Origin: Sipunculus nudus
Lineage: Eukaryota; Annelida; Sipuncula; Golfingiida; Sipunculidae
Length of the DNA stretch: 64,000 nucleotides
Direction of reading: 5' to 3'
Assembly: GCA_026874595.1 (NCBI GenBank)
Contig: CM049316.1
Coordinates: 7,392,339 to 7,456,338 of the forward strand
How positions within the stretch are numbered: position 1 is the first letter of the stretch; every line of letters starts with the position of its first letter. A program made the position numbers and the translations under genes. Below, in pieces: positions 39,801 through 51,800 of this stretch. Under the pieces are notes generated by a model that was given only the letters and a program-made list of their open reading frames with translations, made no database searches and was not told the DNA's origin.

Positions 39801-42800
39801 TCACTAGGACTTAATACCTACGAGATATTAATGAAAAACTTCATTTTTCCATTAATAACCCATTGTTACACTTCAAGACTGCCTAATATCAAAATCACTG
39901 TTCTGACTTTAATCATATATAATATACATATTTTTCTATACATTCTCTATGCACATGCCAGAAATGATGTCAGTATTGCGTAATTGTTTTAAGTTATGGG
40001 CCCAAACAAAATGCACTTTGTAAAAAATCAAGAAATATATTTACTCCCTTAACAAGGGGATTGCTGAAGCTAGAGATTTTTTGTCAGGGATGTAACATTA
40101 TTTAATCAAGATTCCATTGAATACCCAAAATTAGTTATGAATTTTTCAAATTTTATAAGTTATTAGTATAAATATAAAATTAGTACCTTAAATTTTGCCC
40201 AACTTTGACCATGGCACGTTTGTTTCCTGTGAGCACTGTTGATATAATTTTCATATCAAAATCTGTGTGACAATAGTACTCCATTTGTTAATAAAATAAA
40301 TGAAATCAAATTTCTTCCCTGTCTCCAAAGGTACTATCAAAATCAAACATAAGCTAACAACTACATCTCATAATACAGCTTATATTTATTACCACACAAA
40401 ACCAGCATGTGCCTCATTTCTAAATCATATTTTTTTATCATATATAACAGCTGAGCGTCGTGACCCATAGGTCCCTTGTTTAAAAAAAGTCAACTGAAAA
40501 GCATTTTGTATTGGGAAAATAAATTTCAAAGTTAATTCAAGTAGGGACCACTTTTGTGTACAGATGGCAGCACTTGGTTTACCATTGGCAGATTGCCAGC
40601 TTTGATGTTGGCCGTTAGCCAAGATGATGTCAGCTCTATAAATAGTTTTGGCACAGTGCCAGGATTGGAAGAAGTGCAGCCAGGTATAGTTCAAGAGTTC
40701 ACTCAGTGCAGTAGCTACATTCAGACTGCTCACTGCATCATATTTGGCACCAAAGTTCAGCCTGAATCTATTTAAAGCTTTGGCAGACTGCCAACTGTGT
40801 CAGATTATGCAACAGGTCAAGAGTTCACTCAGATCAGCCAGGTGCAGGTCAAAAGTTCACTCAGTCTAGCCATGTGCAGGTCAAGAGTTCACTCAGTGCA
40901 GTAGCTTGAGGCAACAATTTGTTACAGGTCACTTGGGGGCAACTGCCTTACTCACCTAAGCCTTGTCAGCCCAGTGCATCAAACTTTGGGGAAGTTTGAT
41001 GTATTGGACTGATACCTGTCTATGCGTCTTTGATAGTATTCTCATTTACAAGACAGGTGGTGCCACATACATTGGCTTTTGCAGTGTATGCGCCTGCTTA
41101 TTTCTACAGAGGAATTTGATACATCAGCCTAAAATTGGGTATGTTTATACATATCGGGTAGCTTTATAGTGTACAAGACTGGTGGCGCCACCTACAATAA
41201 TTTTTGCACAATGTATGTCCCTGCTTATTTCACAGGAGGGGTTTGACATATCAGTCTGACATTGGGCATATGTATATATCTCTTCGTTGTATATAAGAAT
41301 GGTGGTGCCAGTTACAATCATTGTATCCGCCAAAATAGAGTTTTGCGGATACTATGTTTTCAGTCGGACACCGACGCTGCCGCCATCGCCGCATAGGTTT
41401 TTCCGGAGAACTCCTCCATAACCACTGGGCAGAATCTTTTAAAATTTGGAATTATCATCGGTCACATATGAACTGCTGTGCCCTCATTTTTGGTTGACCT
41501 CTGACATTTCCTCTCTGCCCAGCATCCATTTGTGCGTCTGTTTACACACATAAACCCACATATCCTGGGAACCGTTTGACCGATAAGGCCAAAGATTTTG
41601 CACAAATGTAGCCTTTGGAAAGCTTTATAACATACACTAAACATGGTGGCGCCACCTGCAACCATTTTTGCACAGCGTCCATCTGTTCATCTGCCTTGGG
41701 ATAAAAACACTCATATCTCTGCATTGGTTGAACTTATCCACCTGAAATTTTGCATGTGTATACATCCCGGACAGCTTTCTTGATTTTATGACAGGTTGCG
41801 CCACCTACATTCACGTTTAAGCTGCAGACATCCAAGCTCATATCTGGGGAACCGTTTGACCAGTTGGGCCAAAATTTTGCATGTGTATAGATCTCCCATA
41901 GCTCTTTATCATACTTAAAAATGGTGGTGCCATCTGCAACCATTTTTGCATAGCGTCCATCTGTTCATCTGCCTTGGGATAAAATCATTCATATCTTGGC
42001 AGTGGTGTGACTTATCCCCCTGATATTTTGCAGGTTTATACATCCTTCACAGCTTTCTTGATTTTATGACAGGTGGCGCCACCTACATTCATATTAATGC
42101 CGCAGACATCCAAGCTCATATCTCAGGAACCATTTGACAGATTGGGCATAAATTTTGCATGTTTATAGATCTCACATAGCTCTTTATCATACGCAAAACT
42201 GGTGGCGCCACCTGCAATCATTTTTGCACCGCTTCTGTTTGTTTGCCGTGGGATAAAATCACTCATATCTCGGCAGTGGTTTGACATATCTGCCTAAAAT
42301 TGTGCAGGTTTATACATCTTGGATAGCTTTCTGGATTTTGTGGTAGGTGGCGCCACCTTCATTTATGTATACGCTGCAGACATTCAGGCTTATATCTCAG
42401 GACTGGTTTGACATATCCTCCTGAAATTTTGCATGTGTATAGATCTCACATAGCTCTTAATCATACACAAAATTGGTGGCGCCACATGCCACCAATTTTG
42501 CACAGCGTCCGTCTGTTCATCTGCCTTGGGATAAAAACACATATCTCTGCAGTGATTTGACTTATCCACCTGAAATTTTGCAGATTTATACATCCTTGAC
42601 AGCTTTCTTGTTTTATGACAGGTGGCGCCACCTACATTTAAATTTACGCTGCAGACATCCAAACTCATATCTCAGGAACCTTTTGACTGATTTGGCAAAA
42701 ATTTTGCATGTTTATAGATCTCACATAGCTCTTTATCATATGCAAAACTGGTGGTGCCACCTGCAATCAATTGTGCGCAGCATCCATCTGTTTGTTTGCC

Positions 42801-45800
42801 GCGGCATAAAATCACTCATATCTCGGCAGTGGTTTGACATATCTGCCTAAAGTTTTGCAGGTTTATACATCTTGGATAGCTTTCTGGATTTTGTGGCAGG
42901 TGGCGCCACCTACATTCATGTATACACTGCAGACATTCAGGCTTATATCTCAGGACTGGTTTGACATATCCCCCTGAAATTTTGCATGTGTATAGATCTC
43001 ACATAGCTCTTTATCATACACAAAATTGGTGGCGCCACATGCCACCATTTTTGCACAGCGTCCATCTGTTTTTCTGCCATGGGCTAAAATCACTCATATT
43101 TCAGTAGTGGTTTGATTTATCTGCCTAAAATTTTGCATGTTTATACATCTTGGACAGCTTTCTGGATTTTGGGGTAGGAGGCGCAACCTACATACACATT
43201 TCAGCTGCAGACATCCAGTCTATTATGCAACACACCTCACACCTCAACACATTTCCCTTGCCACTCAATCCATGCCTCACTTCACCTTTCCTACTCTGAT
43301 TTTGGCGGATACACGTAGTCGCTTTTTGACTACTCATATTCTAGTTATTGTGTTGTGTGCACCCATGCCAGAATTGCAGCAGTGATGTTTATTTAATTTA
43401 ATAAACCTGGTGTAATCTCATTGCACAGGTTCACATTAGGCCTGTAGGCCTTGTTTAAGTATTAAGTTATTTGGAATGAACTCTTTTATCCTGTAAGCAT
43501 TGTTGAATTAAGTGAAAATCCTATGTATATACACTATAATAATACAGATATATTGTAACTCCCACCATTCCACACCCCTCCCCCCCACCAAGTCCTTTCA
43601 TCTGTGGACTGTGGACATTAGTTATATTTCAGCTGTATACATCTCATAAAAATATAAAAAATACATATATTTTATAATATATATTATAAAAAATAGATTC
43701 AATTGAACAAATGTGTAAACTACTGAAATGTCAACAGTTATTCAAAAAGCCAACTAATGATCATGGTAATAGTACAGATCATTTGTTCACAAACTGCTCA
43801 CATGCTTCAGTTTCAACATTAGGAAACACATGGTCAGGTCACGAAATATTATTGCAACAATTTCTTGCACATCAATATAAACCAATCATATAAAACAAAC
43901 AATGGCCTATATTACCTCTTCCTCTTACACTATATCTCCATTTGATATTATTTCAGATTTTTACCTTCAAGGTCAACTTCAGCTGAGCACAGTGACCCAT
44001 GGGTTCCTTTTTTTTTAAAATTTAATTCAAATATAATAAACTTAACAAAATTTTCAGCTGTATTTCTTCTGTTTTATGTAATGAGGAAAAAAATATATTT
44101 TTAGCTCAGCTGACTATAATTCATCTGAGCTATAGTCGTGGTCCATTGTCCGTCGTCCGTCCGTCTGTCTGTCTGTCCGTCCATCTGTCTGTCTGTCCGT
44201 CCGTCCGTAGATGTGGCACATTTTGAAACCGTAAGACCTAGGAATCCAAAATTCTGCATATTGTTAGATGTCCCCAAGATCTCCTACCAAGCCGAAAACT
44301 GGGTCTTTGCGACTTCGTTCCATTGAGAAATTAAGGAAAAACCTCAATTTTAGCTCAGCTGATTTTCACACTTCAGAACTGCCTAATATCAAAACCACTC
44401 AGCTGTTTTTCCTCATATTGACCATAAATATTCCTCTATGTAGTTCCTATGTACATTCAAGAAATTATGTCTGTATTATATAATTTAAAAAAGTTATGGA
44501 CCCAAACATAATGCATTTTGTAAAAAATCAGGAAAGATATTTGATCACTTAACACAAAACATGTTAAAGCTATGGACCTTTTTCCCATTAATATAACTTT
44601 AATTAATCAAAATTAAATTGTATACCCAAAATTAGATGAAAATCTTTTAAACTTTTTAAAATATTAATAAAAATAAAAAATGGTACCTTAAATTTTGCCC
44701 AACTTTGACCATGGCACGTTTTTTTCCTGTAAGTACTGTGGATTTAATTTTCACAGCATGTTTTTGTTAGCTTTTCAACTGTTAACACAAAAAATTTGAA
44801 ACCAGTTGATCAAAAACTGTAGATTTTATTCAAGTTTTCAAGCACCATGTAACATATTGTTTACATCAAGCTAGTGTTATGTAGTTTGCAAGAGCTCAGC
44901 TCCCCAGCTTCAGCTCTTAGTTCCTTAAATTCGGCATACAGTTAGATGTCTCCAAAATCCCCTACCATGCCAAGAATTTGGTCACTAGGACTTAATACCT
45001 TCAAGATATTAATGAAAAACTTCATTTTTCCATTAAAAACCCATTGTTACACTACAAGACTGCCTAATATCAAAATCACTGATCTGACTTTAATCATAAA
45101 TAATATACATATTTTCATTCTCTATGCACATGCCAGAATGATGTCAGTATTGCGTATTTGTTTTAAGTTATGGGCCCAAACATAATGCACTTTGTAAAAA
45201 ATCAAGAAATATATTTACTCCCTTAACAAGGGGATTGCTGAAGCTAGAGATATTTTGTCAGGGATGTAACATTATTTAATCAAGATTCAATTGAATACCC
45301 AAAATTAGTTATGAATTTTTCAAATTTTATAAGTTATTAGTATAAATGTAAAATTAGTAACTTAAATTTTGCCCAACTTTGGCCATGGCACGTTTGTTTC
45401 CTATGAGCACTGTTGATATAATTTTCATATCATGCACACATAAGGATTTCAGCTTTGAAATTTAGAAAGCTGAAAGAAATTGGCCAAAAATTGTAGCTTT
45501 TATTAATGTTTTTATGAGACCCTGTCAGACTTTGGCTCTCTCCAGCCCCTCTTGAGTCACCTGTATGTTGACCTGGTTGAACTTTCAGCAAATTATGCAT
45601 GCTTGAGGTGAGGCATACACAGGAATCCAGGCAGCTTATGGCCAGCCACAGTTGATCCAGGTGTCCAGCCCAACTCATCTAGTAGTTTTAACCAACTACA
45701 TAACAATAAACAATAAATTAATAAATTGTTATTGGTTTTTAATAAAAAATTAAAGAAAATAGAAAAGGAATTTGTTAGTTTATAAAAACAGGCAATTAAC

Positions 45801-48800
45801 TTGCAGTTACTGATGATATAAGAATCTTGTATCGATGGATAAAATGTCACGTATTCCAAATAACACCATGCAGTCACCTATGGTATTTTTCAGTTCAATT
45901 TTAATGATAAAGAAGTAAATCATATCATTCATTACTAATCATTAGGGATCATATGAAGGAAATTAATGATAGACAAAGATCCAGTTGATAATATTAATCT
46001 AGATTCCTACTGTGTCTAGTGTGTACATTGATGTGAAATTAGTCCAAAATGAATTTATTACAGTTATTTTTTAATATAAATAAAAGCCATTAAACCAGGT
46101 ACTTGTGATCATTATTTAAATGTGTGAATTTTGTATATTCTGGATTCTCAACATCATTGTTTGGTGAAAACTGAATAAACACCAGACATGGTGCGAATAC
46201 TTTGTAATTGTATTTATATACAAATATGATTATGTACTCCATTATAAAATTTCTTGCATAAAGAATGGGAATTCAGGTAAAAATGAAAGTATATGAATAC
46301 CAGTGCAAATACTTTCAAAATGTATTCATGAATGCATTCATGAATATATTCTTTAATATTATTTTAATAATCATTTCAGTTATATTTCATTTTAGAAGAT
46401 CATATGATTCTCTTATTATTTTTAATAAAAATTATATTTGTGACAATATTGGTAATTTTTTAAAATTAATAGTTAAACCCTTATATATTCTGCTTATAAG
46501 TTATATGGCCAAGTCAAAATCCGTGTGACAATAGTACTCCATTTGTTAATAAAATAAATGAAATCAATCCTCTTCCCTGTCTCCAAAGGTACTACTGTAG
46601 ATTCAGATAATATCGTGGGCTTAAAATTTCGTGGTTTTTGTACAAAACGCATATCGTGGGGTATTTGAATTCGTGGAAAGACAAAGAAAACTTTAGGAAA
46701 TTATGGTTATTAATACCTCCATGTGCGCAAGGAAGACGAGCCCGATGTACACAGGTGGTTTGGCTCAGATGCTTATCGCACGGTGCGCCTGTACCGCGGT
46801 CAATCAGGTCAGTGTTGAACAAACATGCTCCGCCCGACCCGAGCCTAACAAAGAATTAATCAGCCGTGACCGACACGTGCAGGGCGATACATCGGCTGTT
46901 ATTTGTAACACCCGATACATCGGCTATCAGTTATAACACCCGATCACACCACGTTAACAGAAAACGTAAATCATCACTTGACCGGAGGAAAAAAATAAAC
47001 GGGACCGTCCACATGAAGGTTTTTAACTTTTTTTTTATCTAGGCGGTAGTCACATGTGGCGCCTGTATTAATCCCTGACGGGGCAGTGAGACGAGGCACG
47101 GTTCGTTCGTCATTCATCATGTCAGCTATATTTGGAGATTATAAAGAAATAATTTGCCTAATAGTATTCGGTTGCGCTTACTTACGCTAACATATATATG
47201 TACCACTATCGGCAATATTCGAAAAAAGTACCGCCTTATTTGGAATAAGTGCTCTTTCGCGTCCCGCGGTAATCGCGGTAATGCAAATGAGTTTACACGG
47301 CCCTTGTCTTTTAGACCAATAGGTAGCGTAAGTCTCGTTTAATATCTATTGAAAGAAGGTTGAAAAGGCCGGTTCTGAAAAAGCCGTGCCTCGGTAGCTA
47401 TGGTTACGTACATTGGAATTTGTGTACCGTTCTTGGCGTGTCAGAACTACCGCTTTGCTCGACAGAAATGTGGTATTGTTCTTGAATTTTTCATCCGAAA
47501 TGCTGATAAGAGGAAAGTACGTTTTCAGTTTAAATTATATTTTGATATTGTTTTATTGTAAAGATATCAGGGGGCCGTGTTCGTACGATATTAGGGGAAA
47601 TAATTTAATTGACAAAAGAATATTTATAAATCCCATATTTTTATAGTAATTTACGAAAAGAAATTCAGTGCATTTAATGATTGTATCAAAAACAATCATA
47701 AAAAAGTAATAAACAATTTTTGTATCTTTATTGAAAATTCAGCCAGCGGTAACAATTATAAATATAAAGTCGACCACCAGCTGCCGTTGAGATACCGTAT
47801 ATCCTCTGACCGTGTGATTTTTTGATCGTTGGAATCATGAATTCGTGGATTATCTTGATCCACGAAAACCACGAAAATAAAATCCCAACTAATATTTCTG
47901 AATCTACAGTATCAAAATCATACATAAGCTAAACAACAACAACTCATAATACAGCTTATATTTATGACCACACAAAACCAGCATGTGCCTCATTTCTAAA
48001 TAATATTTTTTATCATATATAACAGCTGAGCTACGTGACCCATAGGTCCCTTGTTTATTGAAAAACCTATTTTCACACTTCAGGACTGCCTAATATCAAA
48101 ACCACTCATCTGTTTTTCCTCATATTTACCATAAATATTCCTCTATATAGTTCTTATGTACATGCCAGAAATTATGTCTGTATTATATAATTTGAAAAAG
48201 TTATGGGCCCAAACATAATGCATTTTGTAAAAAATCAGGAAAGATGTTTGATCACTTAACACAAAACATGTTAAAGCTATGGACTTTTTTTTCCAGTAAT
48301 ATAACTTTAATTTATAAAAATTAAATTTATACCCAAAATTAGATCAAAATCTTTTAAATTTTTTAAAATATTAACAAAAATAAAAAAATGGTACCTTAAA
48401 TTTTGCTCAACTTTGACCATGGCATGTTTTTTTCCTGTAAGGACTGTGGATTTAATTTTCACAGCATGGTTTTGTTAGCATTTTGTCTGTTAACAGCAAA
48501 AATTTGAAACCAGTTGATCAAAAACTGTAGATTTTATCCAAGTTTTCAAGCACCATGTAACATCGTTTACATCAAGCTAGTGTTATGCAGTTTGCAAGAG
48601 CTAATCTCCCCAGCTTCAGCTCACAGTTCCTAAAATTTGGCATACAATTAGATGTCTCCAAAATCCCCTACCATGCCAAGAATTTGGTCACTAGGACTTA
48701 ATACCTACGAGATATTAATGAAAAACTTCATTTTTCCATTAATAACCCATTGTTACACTTCAAGACTGCCTAATATCAAAATCACTGTTCTGACTTTAAT

Positions 48801-51800
48801 CATATATAATATACATATTTTTCTATACATTCTCTATGCACATGCCAGAAATGATGTCAGTATTGCGTAATTGTTTTAAGTTATGGGCCCAAACAAAATG
48901 CACTTTGTAAAAAATCAAGAAATATATTTACTCCCTTAACAAGGGGATTGCTGAAGCTAGAGATTTTTTGTCAGGGATGTAACATTATTTAATCAAGATT
49001 CCATTGAATACCCAAAATTAGTTATGAATTTTTCAAATTTTATAAGTTATTAGTATAAATATAAAATTAGTACCTTAAATTTTGCCCAACTTTGACCATG
49101 GCACGTTTGTTTCCTGTGAGCACTGTTGATATAATTTTCATATCAAAATCTGTGTGACAATAGTACTCCATTTGTTAATAAAATAAATGAAATCAAATTT
49201 CTTCCCTGTCTCCAAAGGTACTATCAAAATCAAACATAAGCTAACAACTACATCTCATAATACAGCTTATATTTATTACCACACAAAACCAGCATGTGCC
49301 TCATTTCTAAATCATATTTTTTTATCATATATAACAGCTGAGCGCCGTGACCCATAGGTCCCTTGTTTAAGTTATATAATATTGAACAATGTTATTTTTT
49401 TCCCTAAGTAATATCATGGAGAAATTAATCTTATCACCTGTTTCTTGGTCATGTTATGTGGAATATGATAGATCCAATTGATAGTTATACCATATAATGA
49501 ATTCCAGGGATCCAGAGGTTGGTGCTCGCGGGTCGCATGGGTGAAGCCATCGAAGCAACACAGCAGTTGTACCCGGGATTACTAGAGAGCCGCCCTAACT
49601 TACTATTTATGCTCAAATGTCGACAGTTCATTGAGATGGTAAACGGAACAGACAGTGAGGTGCGAGGGGCAGCAGTACGGAGCCCAAAATCACATCACAG
49701 TAGTAATCGTTCAAGTCCTAATCGAAGTCCTCTCCACCAGCCAGCCTCGCTTAAACGTACAGGCTCCTTGCCAGGGTCACAAGTGGGGAGTCCAAACCCC
49801 GCTCAAATAATCCCCACAAAGGCCATGGGCCACCCTAGTAGTAGTACTGACAACAATATGCATACACTCACAGAAGCAGAACTCAATGCGGCAAACTCTG
49901 CACAAAATAATGACTTGTGCCCGTCTGACGAGGCTATGGATATCAGTGAAAGTATGTCACATGACAGGACTGTAACCAATGGTACCACTAATGGCAGTTA
50001 TATGAATGGTGTTAGTCAGGGGATAGAACCAGAACATTGTGATATGGGTAAGTACACAAAATTTTATATATATCGTGCAACCTAAGTGTTTACAGGAAAT
50101 AGAGAATGGTTCTGATTTAAAATAATAAACTCTTTTCTTTTACAAGGGATGACATGTCTGAAGTTGACAACAGGTCATGCAGAGTATGGCATCAGTCAGT
50201 TTGTCACTATGGCTGCTTTAAGTTAATTGACTGGAGGTTTTTATCAGGGAATTGTTTATCAGTAGTCTGTGATAATTATCAGCTCAGTTACTTGGAAGTG
50301 GGGACAATATTTGTTCAAACAGACAGTAGTCGCTGCTTCTCAAACATAATTAGACAAGAAGTTCCAGAAAGAGACTATTTGAGTGAAACATACAAGTGAA
50401 AATGTGTTGCAGCTCTTTTAATCCTTAATTGATGTGTTATTATGGTTCAGTAAATCATATATTGTATATGTTATAGATGAGACTGACAAGTTACAACAAC
50501 AAATATATTCGTGAATGGGGATAATGACCAAAGTGTGGTCATTCGAAAACCATGCAACCTGTCAGCTACGAATATACAATGAAATAATTGACTTTTTATC
50601 AAGACTTGTTTATTATGAAAATATTGACCGTTTTGCAAGTACAAAATTGCAGTTCAGTACTTTCCTTTTCTCAAATAAAGGAACAATGCATAAATTGGCC
50701 ATACTGCAAAGACCAGCGTACAGTACTTTTTACTGGTATTTTAACAATATGTTAGTACTGCTAATTTGTGATGTTAGATGTGGACCAGCTTGGGAGTAGA
50801 CAGAGGCAGTTGTGTGGTGGCAACCAGACAGCAGTCGAGAAAATGCTTCAGTTTGGTCGGGAGCTGCAGGCGATGAGCGTGCAGTTGAAAAGGGAGTTCG
50901 GCAAAAATGAGACCAACAAAAAAGCACAACAGGTAATTCATTTCCAAGGCAACTGTCAGCGTGTATAACAGTGTATTTGGTTAATTATTTGCTTATCTAA
51001 CTTCAGTTAAATCACGAAAAGGTAAAAACTGCTTGTGTTAGAGTATTTCTTCAGTCACTTTAACTTTTGACGTACTGTGTTTGCCTGCAAAATTAAAAAT
51101 AAATCTCTCCAAATCCCTCCAAAAATATCTTGCAAATTACTGTCATAATCTTTGCACTGGTATGGAATTATGGTAAATTAAAAGAAACCATTGGATTTAC
51201 ATATATAGAGAAATCATGAAAGTTAAGAATACTCAGTTGGTTTGCCAAAGTGTAGGCTGACTATTGATTTAATAAAAAAGGAAGGATAGCAAGAACAATT
51301 AATACATTTCTTTATTCACAGCTAATCCATTGCCATACAAGTTACAGTATCAGAGTTAAATATTCAAAACTGTGTGTGAAACTATTAAGCATCAGCACTG
51401 AGGCAGCACACATCATGTTGGCCATTTAAAAAAAAGATCCTGAAACCAGTCGTGGATTACATCCAAAACATGGTAAATTTCTCTAGTACCAGGATCCTCA
51501 CTAGATATTGGTTTATATTCCCTTCAGATCAATTTCAGAACAGTTAAACAGAGGAGAAAGATTCTTGAATGTGCATGATAGGGGACTAGCCCAATTCACA
51601 CTTCATTGCCACCTCTGAAGTCTTAATCTCTCATATTGTTTCAGGAGGCCTTCAACCTATTAGCCTTTGCAGATTTTGTTCACATTTCCTTGCTACCTCT
51701 AATATTCTTTTCTCTCATACTTCTACAGGAGGCCTTCAGCCTATTAGCCTATGCAGATTTTGTTCACACTTCCTCGCTACCTCTAATATTCTTTTCTCTC

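Larger units (their letters stand above)
33856..40485 (+). repeat. Large composite family B segment, copy I of a direct duplication
   Basis: Begins with the B left end (TTTTTAGCTCAGCTGACTAT) and a (GTCCGTC)n tract (33906-33950). It holds core units of about 680 bp starting near 34013 and 34695, a B tail carrying transposon D, a first B terminus ending GGTCCCTTG at about 37803, then three near-identical 680-bp units and a second B terminus ending at about 40483. It is duplicated at 44100-49373 at an offset of 10247-10252; the length difference (about 1.36 kb) equals two 680-bp units. No coding genes. Confidence 0.85.

Noticed and set aside
50146-50400. Possible extra RANBP9 exon after TCTTTTACAAG with an 81-codon frame
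   Set aside because: Exon 9 to exon 10 joins perfectly in phase and matches the family without it; the peptide has no family similarity and no suitable donor.
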